Source: Ophiura sarsii
Taxonomy: Eukaryota > Echinodermata > Ophiuroidea > Amphilepidida > Ophiuridae
DNA length: 64,000 bases
Reading direction: 5' to 3'
Assembly (NCBI GenBank): GCA_035610835.1
Contig: CM069446.1
Span: forward strand, 75,253,062 to 75,317,061
The notes under the pieces were generated by a model, which was not told where the DNA came from, made no database searches, and worked only from the letters and a program-made list of their open reading frames with translations. A program made the position numbers and the translations under genes. Shown here one piece after another: positions 10,542-21,124 of this stretch (positions are counted from its first letter, which is position 1; each line of letters opens with the position of its first letter).

Positions 10542-12038
10542 TCATTTGGTTGGCGATACGATTTCATTTGATGAATTTACACGAACCGGAGACAATGCAG
10601 GAGATGACTGATCATGCAGGTCGGACGTGCTGGCTGCAGCTTCTGGTGCACCCTCATTCACGTCTATTTCACCCGTGAAATCTAAGTAGACATGTTGAAC
10701 AACCGACTTCGGCTCTTGAGCAGCAGAGATGGGTGAAATACCTGTACGACTTTCAGGTATCTCTTCGTAACATTTTTCCTGTATCTCCTCGTAGGTTTCT
10801 TCAGGTAACTCTTTGATATCTTCGTAATCTCCAGAGTCGTTTTTGGATGCGTTAATTGTCTTGTGAGATACGGATTTGACCACGTAATCAGGTTCTTCAG
10901 CTTCCAATGGAACCATCCCAACGTTTGTACATTGGTCGTCGTCTGTCTCGTGGTTATTTGGCGACCGAGGTACAGGTAGCAGATCTTGATACAACTTGTC
11001 ACTGTTATCTTCGAGTGTGTTCTTTTGAAGACTTGTGTAGTTTTCTCCTTCAGCGGGTGAATGCCCGACATGGTTGTCAATAGACATGTGTGGGTTGTCA
11101 TGACCGTTATCTGCTAATGCGGGATTGGATTTGATTTTATTACATAAGTGCCGTGATCGAATGCAGGCTGCTATGATGGCAACGAATACTATGGCTATGA
11201 CGATGACACTCAATACTATGGCCACGATAACTCCACTTTGTAACCCTGTAGACATGGTAGAATTAGCTGTGTGTTTTGAAGATTCTGTAAAGGTGACGAG
11301 CAAAGTATCTGTTGTGGGCAATAAGCTTCTTAACTGCAATGGTCCAATCGTACATATTCCAAGGTCACTCTCACGCAGGCACATGAATGTGGTACCATGG
11401 TAATTAGCGGTTAATGTAAGATCGATAGTTGACGTTATTGTATTAGATGACGATGTAGTATCTGCTGGAGGTAGGATAGCAGTTTCAGGTTGCAAGTTCC
11501 AAAATAACATACTTTGAGGGTTGCCAATTTCTGAAATACATGTAACTCTGATTTCATCCATGTCATTAAAAATGAAGTCATCATTCGTTAGTGTTGTTGA
11601 ACATATTGGTGGAGGTCGGAGAACATCGAGTGTTAAATCTACTTTATCTAAAATGGTCCCTGCCGCTATTTTTGCTATGTAACACCTATAACGACCACCA
11701 AATGTCTGATCAATGTCATTAATTGTCACGGTCAAAATGCTATTTTGTTGAAGGCCCGGTGATTGCACCTTTTGAGGAGCTTGGAAGTACGTTCCATCTT
11801 CAGTAGCAAATGTACGGACATCACCATTGTCATCAATTATGAAAATTAGAACAGAATCAGTAGACTCTACAAATCCACTGATTACACACTGAAGTTGGAC
11901 TTGATCACCTACATAGATGCTACCAGTTGGTTGAACAACCTGAAAGCTAAGAACCTCTCCACCATTTATAACTGTGATCAATGGAAGAAGCGTCACCATA
12001 AGTACAGCATTAGTCAGTAAGAGTGCCTTGAAATCCAT
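10542..12038 (-). CDS. Two-Ig-domain transmembrane receptor with ITAM-type tail (paralog 1)
   Basis: One uninterrupted frame encodes 498 residues from the chosen start MDFKALLL. A longer frame begins at 12092, but the paralog shares the MDF start and an AG acceptor-like site just upstream. Residues 1-26 form a signal peptide. Ig-like domain 1 has Cys51 and Cys119 (GGRYRCYIA). Ig-like domain 2 has Cys167, Trp180 and Cys220. The transmembrane helix spans about 269-292 and has no charged residue, so it needs no adaptor of the DAP12 kind. The tail holds seven tyrosines: YTSL (334), YQDL (350), YVV (385), YEDI (405), YEEI (416), YEEI (424) and YLDF (451). Y405 and Y416 have exact ITAM spacing (YxxI, seven residues, YxxI), and pYEEI is the preferred Src-family SH2 ligand. 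Inferred role: cell-surface receptor signalling through Src/Syk-type kinases. Ligand unknown. Signal, Ig domains, TM and tail in one exon is unusual for the superfamily. Confidence 0.88.
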   Translation of the reverse strand: MDFKALLLTNAVLMVTLLPLITVINGGEVLSFQVVQPTGSIYVGDQVQLQCVISGFVESTDSVLIFIIDDNGDVRTFATEDGTYFQAPQKVQSPGLQQNSILTVTINDIDQTFGGRYRCYIAKIAAGTILDKVDLTLDVLRPPPICSTTLTNDDFIFNDMDEIRVTCISEIGNPQSMLFWNLQPETAILPPADTTSSSNTITSTIDLTLTANYHGTTFMCLRESDLGICTIGPLQLRSLLPTTDTLLVTFTESSKHTANSTMSTGLQSGVIVAIVLSVIVIAIVFVAIIAACIRSRHLCNKIKSNPALADNGHDNPHMSIDNHVGHSPAEGENYTSLQKNTLEDNSDKLYQDLLPVPRSPNNHETDDDQCTNVGMVPLEAEEPDYVVKSVSHKTINASKNDSGDYEDIKELPEETYEEIQEKCYEEIPESRTGISPISAAQEPKSVVQHVYLDFTGEIDVNEGAPEAAASTSDLHDQSSPALSPVRVNSSNEIVSPTK

Positions 12039-12186
12039 AACGAATCTGTATGAAGTAGAACAAAATGGATGCATTTTAGCTTTCCAATTCACCTTGTTGA
12101 AGTCATCTTGATGGATGGTTCTGTATGTTCGACCAACACATGGATGAAAATGAAAATTCCTCCACGACAGATACTAATGCTTATTA
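12039..12186 (-). promoter_or_regulatory. 5' flank of Ig receptor 1, conserved with the paralog
   Basis: On the minus strand, AACCATCCATCAAGATGACT and the following CAACAAG word, plus GGAGGAATTTTCAT-like sequence upstream, match the flank of the second receptor (22980-23065). Immediately before the ATG a pyrimidine-rich stretch ends in CATACAG at 12046, a possible 3' splice site for a 5'UTR intron. The paralog has the stronger TTTTTCAG at the same place. Conservation suggests the promoter and leader were duplicated with the gene. No transcript evidence is available. Confidence 0.5.
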
Positions 12187-12803
12187 CAGCGTGTCCCAAC
12201 AAAACTGGGTTCAAAAGTTTGCGAGCTTGTAACGAAATAAGTAGTAATCATGGATAGTTTATATTTATGGATATTAAACAAAATTTACCTGAACTTAATT
12301 GAGTAAATTCAGAGACCAATTTGTCCCGATTTAAGGAATAAACCATCCGTGCGTTGCATGAAACTGTGCGCTATGTACAGTATTCCCGGCATGGGGTTTA
12401 TTCTCCGAAAGAACTTAACAATAAACTCGGACTATAACAAAGAACATTTTTTAAACGTTTATGCAAATAATGAACTTGTATTATTGCAATATGACCAAGA
12501 TAATTTTGTTTACTGCTCAAGTCTTTGTAAAGAATGAATGCAAAGGCAAAACTTTGATGAAGTCACAACAATGCACAATTGCAACATATCGGGTGTTCCT
12601 TGGAAAGTGGGACAAATGGGTTTTGACCACGCTCTATTAAAATCTTTGTATTTCAAAAAGTTTATACTGGATTAATAACAGAGTTTAACTAATTAAGGTC
12701 AGGTATATTTTGTTTAATATCTCTAAATATAAACTATCCATGTTTCCTACTTTTGTAGTTATAAGCTCGCAAACCTTTGAACCCAGTTTTCTGGGACACG
12801 CTG
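12187..12803. mobile_element. 617-bp TA-flanked MITE in the promoter region of Ig receptor 1
   Basis: The ends CAGCGTGTCCC and GGGACACGCTG are inverted repeats extending about 75 bp (GGGTTCAAAAGTTTGCGAGC mirrored at 12760-12790, then a TATAAACTATCC word). TA flanks both sides (12185-12186, 12804-12805). The paralogous flank at about 23062 has a single uninterrupted TA at this position, an empty site that confirms the borders and the TA duplication. No transposase is present, so this is a non-autonomous Tc1/mariner-type element. Confidence 0.88.
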
Positions 12804-12805
12804 TA

Positions 12806-12985
12806 TAAGTGAATTATGCAATGGGAGTGGTTAATGTTTTCAAAAAGAATGCTTTTTGACTGGATGGTGCGAATTCATTTGCGCGATCGCGTTATCTGCG
12901 TTTTGACATTCAGTTCATTTTAAAAATGATCTTCGTAATTATATGTGTACTTCACTATTATGTCTCACCCAGGAATTGTCCATGG
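12806..12985. repeat. Segmental duplication block, copy A (upstream of receptor 1)
   Basis: It matches 23066-23130 and 23486-23695: GGGAGTGGTTAATG, GATGGTGCGAATTCATTTGC, TTATCTGCGTTTTGACATT and a CTCACCCAGGAATTG word recur in the same order. This is non-coding DNA upstream of both Ig genes. Confidence 0.75.
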
Positions 12986-13009
12986 TTAACATTTATAGGT
13001 TTACTGTTG

Positions 13010-13262
13010 TGTGATCTTTTCTAGGGAGCGCCCTCTATAGTCATGATTTTTTTTAGAAAGTAGATTTTCTTGCAGATCTACATTTCTGATCATAAATCAA
13101 GAATATATTCCAAGTTACAGAGCGATTTGATTCCTAATTACTTCAAAATCATGTTTTAAAGAGTGAAACTAAACTGTCAGGTCTGCGCGACAACTTATTT
13201 TTCACTCTAAATTCACTAAAACCAGGATTTTGATGTAATTAGGAATCGTATCGCCCTGTAAG
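13010..13262. mobile_element. Partial copy of the GATCTTTTC inverted-repeat MITE
   Basis: It resembles the complete copy at 33153-33473: TGTGATCTTTTC, GCGCCCTCTAT, TTTCTTGCAGAT, CCTAATTACTTCAAAATCAT and the mirrored AGGAATCGTATCGC occur in order. The right terminus is missing here. Confidence 0.7.
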
Positions 13263-13282
13263 GGTTGAATGATTCATGCACT

Positions 13283-13640
13283 ACCAAAAGCCTAATACTG
13301 TTGTTTATATAGAGTGAGCGACTAATATTTGATCTCTAGTGCTCCTCAGGACGGGATATGAATCAACATTCTTGAAATCTATCATTATTTATGGGTAAAT
13401 TCCGCTTTTAATAATACTAAAACATGATCATGATTGTTAATGCATGCTGTATGCCAGTTTGAGGAACAACGTGAGGAAAATGGGTTCAGATTCCAAACCA
13501 CCACTCGAAAAACTATACTATATCGTTAGACCCAATGGTTGCGTTACTCTTTATTCATGCTTATGCATTCAACGTGGCATATGTTTTCAGACTATAAAAA
13601 GATTAGATAAGAGATCAAAAGCTTAGTTTAGTGTATACAT
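13283..13640. repeat. Segmental duplication block, copy A continued (left of the LINE)
   Basis: It aligns collinearly with 30988-31330. Landmarks are AATCAACATTCTTGAAATC, GGTAAATTCCGCTTTTAA, a GAGGAACAAC word, CAACGTGGCATATGTTTT and AAGAGATCAAAAGC. The small open frames within are not shared between the copies, arguing against coding function. Confidence 0.75.
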
Positions 13641-13713
13641 TATACATTACATAGTATACCACCAGTACAACGAGCCGTGACGTTATGCGACTACATGTAG
13701 ATTACTGACGTAG

Positions 13714-16190
13714 ATGACTGAAGCAGATGTGGATTGGGAGAATCGATGTGTAAAGCCATACGCAAGAGAGTCAACCAAATGTGCTACCCTGCTTGACATC
13801 TGCAATGATCATTACCTTGATCAGATGAACGCAAAGCCTACAAGAATATCAGGAACCACCAGAAATATTCTTGACCTGGTAATCACCTCACACCCTGGTT
13901 TCATTAACAACTGCTCAGTAGCTGCTGGAATTAGTGACCACCTGGTAGTTTTCTTCAGCCTGAACTTGAAACCACGTTTTAATAGAAAGGAGCCACGTAA
14001 AATCTTTATGTACAATAAAGCAGATACAGATAACTTTCAATCTGACCTTCTAAAATTCCAAAGAATCTTTCTCACAGAAGATCCCGAACAATGCTCTGTG
14101 CAGGAAAACTGGGACAAGTTTAAAGGCATAATTAGCAACCTGATGGATCAATATATCCCATCAAAAATGTCTAAACCATATCGATCCAAACCATGGATAA
14201 CTAATGAGATTAGAAGGAAAGCCAGAAAGAAGCAGAGACTATACAAGAAGGCAGCTCGTTCTCAAAAATGTAAAGACTGGGAAGAATACAAACTGTACCA
14301 GAAAGCTCTCCAAAAGAAAGTCCGCCACAACTACTGGGGTTATCAAAACAAGATGTGTTGTGACCCGGAAGACAAGAACAATAAATCATTTTGGAGCTAC
14401 ATTCGTTCAAAGAGACAAGACAAGACAACCATCAATTCCTTGAAGGATGGACCAAAAGTCGTCTTCAGTGCTAAAGGCAAGGCAACTGTATTCAATGATA
14501 CATTCAAATCTGTATTTACTTGTGAAGACACAAGCAACATGCCTGAAATTGGGGAGCCAATGGTACCACCTATGGATCACATCACAGTAACTCATGATGG
14601 TGTCCTTAAACTTATGCAAGAAATTAAAATCAGAAAAGCAACTGGACCAGATATGATCCCAGCTCGGATTTTGAGGGACTACGCTGCTGAACTTGCTCCA
14701 ATCCTCACCTTTATATTCCAGCAATCGCTGGACACTGGAACTGTACCTTCTGACTGGCGCACCGCTAACATTGTCCCAATCTACAAGAAAGGCGACAAAA
14801 GTAATCCATCAAACTACCGCCCTGTCTCTTTGACGTCTATCTGCAGTAAACTCATAGAACACATAATCTTCAGCCAGATAATGAATCACTACGACAATCA
14901 CCATATTCTCGCTGATGTTCAACATGGATTTCGTCCTGGTCGGTCATGTGAGAGTCAACTTATCATCACCACTCATGATCTCGCATCAGCTCTGGATGAT
15001 AAACAGCAGGTTGATGCAGTTGTTCTGGACTTTAGTAAGGCTTTCGATCGTGTCCCCCATCAGCGTCTGTTAAAGAAATTACATCACAATGGTATAAATG
15101 GTTCATTGCTTTACTGGATCCAGAACTTTCTCACCACCAGATCTCAACGAGTAGTCATAGATGGCCAGTCATCAAAATCGGTACCAGTAACATCAAGAGT
15201 ACCCCAAGGGACTGTGCTGGGTCCACTCCTATTCTTATCGTTCATAAATGACATCCCTGCTGGCATCACATCCAAACTTCGTCTATTCGCTGATGACTGT
15301 CTTATGTATAGACCCATCCACAATGCCCATGACAGCCAACTGTTCCAACAAGATCTGGACCGTCTCCATCATTGGTCAATAACATGGCAGATGAAGTTCA
15401 ACACCGCCAAATGTCATGTCATGCGATTCTCCCTCAAACGTAATAATTTTGAGTCCGAGTACCATCTTGGAGGAAGTCTTCTGGCCATGGTGTCTGAGTA
15501 CCCATATCTTGGTGTCACCCTTTCTTCAAACCTTTCCTGGCAACCGCATATCACGAATGTCTCCAAAAAAGCCAGCAGGATACTGGGCCTACTCCAAAGA
15601 AACCTCCGTGGTTGCCCAAGAGTATAGCTGTCCTGTGTGGAACCCCTACATCAAGAAGGATGTTACACGAATTGAGAAGATCCAGCGCCGAGCTGCTAGG
15701 TTTGTGCTACAAAGATATCGACAACGAGACAGTGTGACCGCCATGCTCCAAAGACTGCAATGGGACACTCTCGAAAAGCGACGCCAAGCAGCTTGCCTTG
15801 CTTTGATGTACAAAGTCCAGGCTGAGACCATTGCCATCAATCCAGCCGACTACCTCACTCCAAGAGCTCCAGCCATCACCAGAAACTACCATCCAAACCA
15901 GTACCAGATTATTCCATTCCGCATACAGCTGTTCCAGTATTCTTACTTTCCCCGCACAATAATCTGGTGGAACGCCCTCCCGGCAAGTGCTGCAACCTCC
16001 CCGTCGGTGGAGGCCTTCAGGAAAGCAGTATCAGCCAGCAACTAAGAGGCATTCAGTTTTTACTCGCACGATGATTGACATCATGTACAGATCAGCACTT
16101 TGGTACTTTGCACCGCACATGAGCATAATTTACAACCTTGGCCACAAAGTCCTAACTTATGGATCCTGCCAAGTATTCGAGTAGAAGTAG
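13714..16190 (+). pseudogene. CR1/jockey-type LINE ORF2, 5'-truncated, with an internal deletion
   Basis: The frame 13714-15627 begins inside the C-terminal part of the apurinic-type endonuclease (LDLVITSHPG, then GISDHLVVFF with the SDH box near residue 72). A full reverse transcriptase follows: IRKATGPDMIPARIL, NYRPVSLTSICSKLIEHII, QHGFRPGRSCESQL, VVLDFSKAFDRVPHQRLL, SRVPQGTVLGPLLF and the catalytic FADD at residues 525-528. At about 15615 a deletion and frameshift join GLLQRNLRGCPR directly to YSCPVWNPYIKKD. The remainder (to 16045) carries the C-terminal RRAARFVLQ and SYFPRTIIWWNALPAS region. A short GTAGAA-repeat tail and GACTGAGTA-like words at both edges suggest a retroposed insertion. 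It splits segmental-duplication copy A; copy B lacks it. Confidence 0.85.
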
Positions 16191-16198
16191 AAGTGACT

Positions 16199-16555
16199 GA
16201 GTACATGGTACTTCAATGTGTAACAACTTACCTTTAATCTAACAACAACTTTCCATTGGACCACGGTATCGTTCACTTCCCTGATGACTTATACCACTAG
16301 TTGTAGCAGTGGTGACCACCACCATACCCAGGATACCATACCATACCACACCAGAATATTTCCCAGTAGGCCTAGTGTTAACATCATCATCAGAACAAGA
16401 AATCGATCTTGTGTGACGGTGGGGGAAACCCTAACTGTTTAATAATACGCTACGGTGTAAAATAATAAATAAGCCACACGCATACATTACTACCAAGTAA
16501 TTTTACATAGGTACTTCCGCGTGACCTTAAATAATACAGGGCATTGTCATATACT
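16199..16555. repeat. Segmental duplication block, copy A (right of the LINE)
   Basis: It aligns with 31383-31785: TTAACAACAACTTTCCATT-like, AGAAATCGATCTTGTGTGAC, AATACGCTACGGTG, and TACATAGGTACTTCCGCGTG before a CTTAAA word. There is no coding frame in common. Together with 13283-13640 it frames the LINE insertion. Confidence 0.75.
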
Positions 16556-16617
16556 AGCGGGCACCCACGCTTTGCGCAGGACCCGCTAGATGAGTAAACC
16601 TGGGCGGTTAATAGTTT

Positions 16618-17257
16618 GGGGGGGGGGGGGGGGGGCTAAGGGCATCACAGGGGAGGTTTGGTTCACATTCTTCTAAAAGCATGAAATTTGGTCCATAAGT
16701 TGCTCATACCATACTCTTTTGATTTTTGATGAATGCCAAAATTGGAGCCTTCTGGGATGGACGGCCATATTGGCCAATTCCAATATGGCCGCCACACGGG
16801 GGGATCAATATAACATTCTATAGGCGTATTTATTATAGGCGTATATAGGGATTGTGACCTTTTGACCCTGTATAAGTATAAGGCACAAAAACAACTGCAG
16901 GTGGTTACAACTACCATTTCTTGAACCCTTGTGATCTGACGAACAATTTCAGATATCGTTTGTCAAAATCGGAGCATGTTCAAATGTTGACCCCAAAAAG
17001 CAAAGATTAACGACATTTTCACATTTTGCTCAATATCTCAGTAACCACACATCGGAAGTGAGGCAAACTATACTTTTTGAGCAATTTGAATTGTTGATCC
17101 TCCCAGTATGGCGGCCATATTGGAATTGGCCAATATGACCATCCCAGAAGGCTCCAATTTTGGCATCCATCAAAAATCAAAAGAGTATGGTTATGAGCAA
17201 CATATGGGCCAAATTTGGTGCTTTTAGAAGAATGTGAACCAATCCCTTAGCCCCCAA
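16618..17257. mobile_element. Fold-back element with arms of about 150-180 bp
   Basis: The left arm (16618-16797: G tract, CTAAGGGC, TGGTTCACATTCTTCTAAAA, GCCATATTGGCCAATTCC) is mirrored at 17109-17257. A GAGTAAACCTGGGCGGTTAA word occurs just outside both ends (16591 and 17278), so it may be a long flanking duplication or part of the host repeat. Non-coding. Confidence 0.75.
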
Positions 17258-17299
17258 CTATAATATTTTGGGTTCGATGAGTAAAACCTGGGCGGTTAA

Positions 17300-18618
17300 T
17301 TGTTTTCTCAATCAATCTTTATTCAACAATAAAAAGACCGTACAAACATTCCAGGATACGGGATGGACGGAGCCATCCCATACAGGAAAGACAAAAGACA
17401 ACAACAACAACAATATATATATATTAAAAGATTTAAAACACACAACACAAGCCTACATATTTTTTTATTTTAAAAACCTGAAACCAGCAGGAAATGGGGC
17501 CTGCCCTAGATCTTAATATATGGACACTCTATCCAAGAAGGTTCGTGCCTTGCATTCCAAATCGCATAACTACAGAGAAGAGCATTTTTAGATATATCAT
17601 TAAAAACATTTTTCTTGGCTTTAGAACCTAGTAAATTTAAATATTGCACTCATCCAATTTTTGTTCTCCCTGGTAATTAGCCCACGTAACCCAATTTCAA
17701 TACAGCTCAGAACACAATTATACTCCCATGAATTGATGTCCGAAATCAGTGAACTATACCTTTCGATCTTGCGATTATGGGCAGAGGCAATATTCATCTC
17801 AGATGGCAAGAATGGAATTGTGCCTCCACGTATATCTGCCTTGTGTAAGGAATGTTGAGCAGTTGTTTAGAATAGGGTTTCCTTATTGACACAAAAATTG
17901 CACTTGGTATTGGTGCGCTTACCCCATGTATTGAGATTGGTGAATGTAGGTAAGAAGTCAATAGATGCCCTGACGGCAAAGCTCATAACTCCCTTTGGAA
18001 GATCATGGATAATAGATCGCCAGGTAAGATCACTATTTTCGGACTCAATGAGCTTAAGTAAATTCCCTTGTTGAATAAGCGGGAGAATATACTCTCTCCA
18101 GAAATCTGTACGCCGGATGGTGAGGAGGCTTTTGATTTGTTCCATTTTGAATTAAATTCACTGGCACAGGATTTGGTAACAATATCAAAGTTTTCCTTCC
18201 ATTTGCCACTCCCATTTTTTGCCAAACGTGTCCACATACTTTCTCTGGACGTTTTGGAACGAATGGCATGGAGAACACGATCATCGGCTTTTATCATACA
18301 CCTGGCGTAGGCTAGGGAGTGTGATTCAAGGTACACATCAGATATTTTAGGGATAGCAATACTATGTGGACTATGTACAATGGCAGAGGTGGGCCCTCTA
18401 GGTTTCATACCAAGATAAGACTTAATAACGTTTGTGTGCATATGATCTATAAGTTCAAGCTGGGTATCGGTGAGCTCGTGAACGGTTATAAGATATCTTA
18501 ACGAGGGCACCACGTATTGCACATAAACCCGTAGCTTGTATTCGTCACGTATGGTAGAGTGACGAATATTGGGTTTTTTGAGAAGTACTGCATTTTTTGG
18601 AGGGTGGAGATGGGACAC
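17300..18618 (-). pseudogene. LINE of the restriction-like-endonuclease group, C-terminal half, degenerate
   Basis: Minus-strand fragments read, 5' to 3': YVVPSLRYLITVHELTDTQL, MKPRGPTSAIVHSPHSIAIP and SDVYLESHSLAYARCMIKAD in a 211-codon frame (18618-17983). After a frameshift come LPKGVMSFAVRASIDFLPTF and a CxxC (CNFC) half zinc-knuckle. The segment SEMNIASAHNRKIERYSSLI continuing to SDINSWEYNCVL and EIGLRGLITRENK resembles the tail of the endonuclease domain of R2/NeSL/Hero-type elements. The knuckle's second half and the PD...E(L)TVP catalytic segment appear deleted. The 3' end includes an AATAAA near 17315. Clade assignment is from remembered family features and is moderate. Confidence 0.6.
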
Positions 18619-18639
18619 TAATTAATGTCCCTTAACCCT

Positions 18640-18785
18640 AACCATCCTCAATGCCGCAAATGTCCACGGTAAAGTCTGTCTGTGCCAGCTGGCGTGGCAC
18701 TTTTTCGATGAATGTGTAGAGCGTTCGTCTTGCAACCGAGAGGTTGTGGGTTCGAGCCCGGTGGCGGCGCCACTCTTTTTGTCCG
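18640..18785 (+). repeat. tRNA-derived SINE head (Ala/TGC-like)
   Basis: GGTTCGAGCCC (about 18750) is a near-consensus Pol III B box. It lies about 40 bp after a TAGAGCGTTCG stretch in the A-box position, with an anticodon-loop-like CTTGCAA between. Conceptual translation of the opposite strand gives GLEPTTSRLQDERSTH, a well-known false peptide of tRNA-derived repeats. Stem pairing is imperfect, so this is a SINE or tRNA pseudogene rather than a functional tRNA. Confidence 0.55.
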
Positions 18786-19189
18786 CGTTTTTGTCGTTGA
18801 AAAAAAAATTCTTCAAAATGTGACTTACATGTAGGAGGTTAGGATTAATTGTGTTGTTTAACTTCGTTGACTTAGTACGACGGTCAAGCGGGCTCGGGGA
18901 AGACTTTCCCACTCCTGGATGAATATGCCACTGATATACAACTTTTATTTTATAACTTAATATCTATAATACTCCGATGTGATATAATTTGTCGCATCGC
19001 ATCATGTCAATTTGTAGGCTATAATTATGTACATCAATGGCAACAGGCGATTTTTTTCCTTCTCAGGTTGGCCATAGGGACATGCATACTTGTAAGCCTA
19101 CATGTAGGCCCACGTTATGAACAAATAGGAGGCGTGGGGTAATTATAAACACCACGATAACCGTAAGCAAGCGATAAAGGGCGTAATGT
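18786..19189. other. No recognisable gene
   Basis: AT-rich sequence; I see no sustained frame or clear repeat boundary. Confidence 0.4.
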
Positions 19190-19387
19190 ACCTATACAAT
19201 AGAATAAAGGACAATTCATTGTTGTACTAGACCAATCAGACTAAATAACAGTGGACAACTTTAGCATTCATATGTATTAAAAGTTATTATTATTACGGTA
19301 TCACGAAATTCGTATTTTTATAATCTCTCGGTATTCTTAGTATAAGTTTAGACACATACACAAAATAGTTTTGTTATTGATATTCTC
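19190..19387. repeat. Dispersed repeat shared with 38430-38630
   Basis: GTTATTATTATTACGGTAT, CACGAAATTC, GTATTCTTAGTA, TTTAGACACATACACAAAA and TTGATATTCTC occur collinearly in both places. In both, the segment leads directly into the CTTTCCACGCGG terminus, so it may be part of a longer shared element. Confidence 0.65.
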
Positions 19388-19638
19388 GTAACACTTTCCA
19401 CGCGGCTATTGCTATAGTTTGACAATCTTCCATGTGTTTTTACCACTATTATGCATAACGTATTTTTAGAAGAGTTACTGAATCAATACTAGGCATGTTC
19501 TTACTATGTTAATGTATTTCCCATGGTGATTCCAAATACTAGGTGATAATATTCAATAATTAATGACATTTTTGAAACATTTCGTGACATTTGGAACCGT
19601 CGTCTGCATGCAGACGACTGCTGCGTGGAAAGCGTTAA
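19388..19638. mobile_element. CACGCGG-terminus MITE, TTAA-type (copy 1)
   Basis: Left terminus TAACACTTTCCACGCGGC, right terminus CTGCGTGGAAAGCGTTAA. The interior shares CCATGGTGATTCCAAATA and TTTTTGAAACATTT with the copy at 46084. A perfect 20-bp palindrome (GTCGTCTGCATGCAGACGAC, about 19600) sits near the right end. TTAA borders suggest piggyBac-type target choice, but the left TTAA is mutated here. Confidence 0.75.
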
Positions 19639-20815
19639 AGTAAATTATTGTTTCAATTGAAATGTGTCTCAAACCTTTATATTATATACATGCGTTTAAA
19701 AAGTCCCCTCTCCCCCTGGAGCAATGTTGAAACATGATTTGTGGGTTACGGGATACTGGAAGGGGTCAACATTGCCCAGTAGGGTATAGGGGTATAGGGG
19801 GGGGGGGGGGGGGTAATTCATCTTGAGAAAAAAACCGCTTCAAGCTTTCCTTCAAAGGCAGCAATGTTTCAATATTGCAATTTTTTCGAAAATGGGAACG
19901 CATGAAAGTGTCATTATTACCAGGATGTTCCAAGACCGTGATTGTAGTTCATCTTCTGAAAGAATGAAAGTAATCGACAGAGAAAAATACGCAAAATGTG
20001 ACAGCTTGTATAAGCTGACCACTTTTTGCACACATTAAGGTCAAGGGTGGTTACAATCCAAGCAATTTTTTTTTTTTTGATTCACCCTGTACAAAATATT
20101 GCGAATGTACCGTAATGTATCACATACACGGCGCACGTGTTTAACAACCGCAAAAAAATGTTGATTATTAATAATAGAAATGTTGAATACTACCATGATT
20201 ACCGTACGACAAGGTTTATGACGGATTGGACGACTTGTTGTTACATAGCCTACCCGCAATTTGATGGCAACAGTACTCATCATGCTCATGTACAATAGTA
20301 TGATTATGTTAATAATAAAATATGCAGAATTAGTCAAATTAGGCGATAGGTGAAACCATCTTTTTTTTCAAAATCGAGAGGAATTTTACACTTTTTTAGC
20401 CTTGTAAGAATGAGGTGTCTTCGTGTGGAAAAACTAAAGTAATTGCATGAATCGTTTGTTTCTGGTAAATATTTTGTTAAAGTTTTCATTGCACTCAACT
20501 AAGGAATACAACGCAACGTAATTATTAACGTGGTTGAGTATTCGTTGCATACATGCACGCCTAGTAACTCATGGTTACTGGTTCAAGCCTGGACCTAATA
20601 TCTGTTCCGAATTATGATACTGTCATAGGCTTTGTGTAATGATCGATACTATCAAGCGTGACCTGGCGATGTACAATGGATTCCGAGAAATCGAAACCAA
20701 TTGACAGTTTTGTACCCAATGTTGAGGACGTGCACTACGCCAGCGAATTATAGGTCCGTGTATGACCACTAATGAATGTCTAAACACGCATTTCAGGACA
20801 AAACACTTCCCTGAT
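19639..20815. other. Intergenic with a G tract
   Basis: A G run lies at 19797-19814. Two short frames (19823-20038 plus, 20041-20337 minus) show no family features. A GGTTCAAGCCT word near 20580 resembles a B box, but I found no A box. Confidence 0.4.
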
Positions 20816-20817
20816 TC

Positions 20818-21124
20818 CTATGGGAAAACCAGTGATTTACTTAATGGTTGTTAACATAAAAAGTGGCCCCAAATTTCGCCGCGACCCATTCCCCCCCCCC
20901 CCCCCCTCGGATTTGAACCACGGACCTCCGGCACACGGGCAAGGGATTTCCAGTACACCACGGGTGTCAAGGCTACTTGGCGCAGTATACTGCGACAAGT
21001 ACATGTATATAGGCTGGGTCCAGTATTAACACGCCGGGTTATAAATAAAAACAGGCTGGCTCGTATGTTGGATTTGGCAGGGTTATAAGGTTATCAACCA
21101 TTACGAAAATCACTGGTTTTCCCA
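20818..21124. mobile_element. Inverted-repeat element carrying a tRNA-like segment
   Basis: TGGGAAAACCAGTGATTTAC at 20820 is mirrored at about 21105-21124, with GGTTGTTAAC/GTTATCAACC continuing the arms. Inside, the minus strand of 20905-20965 contains GTGGTTCAAATCC, a B-box-like word, and a GTGGTGTACTGG A-box-like word. This suggests a tRNA-derived sequence captured between the arms. A C tract lies at 20891-20906. Confidence 0.6.

Noticed and set aside
12039..12092. Upstream extension of the Ig receptor 1 frame (18 extra codons)
   Set aside because: The paralog shares the MDF start, the extra residues are not similar between copies, and a splice-acceptor-like CAG lies between.
16591..17298. 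GAGTAAACCTGGGCGGTTAA outside both ends of the fold-back element as a target-site duplication
   Set aside because: It is longer than normal target-site duplications and may belong to the host repeat; left undecided rather than claimed.
18622..18912. 96-codon minus-strand frame containing GLEPTTSRLQDERSTH
   Set aside because: That peptide is the typical false translation of a tRNA-derived repeat; a B box lies on the other strand.
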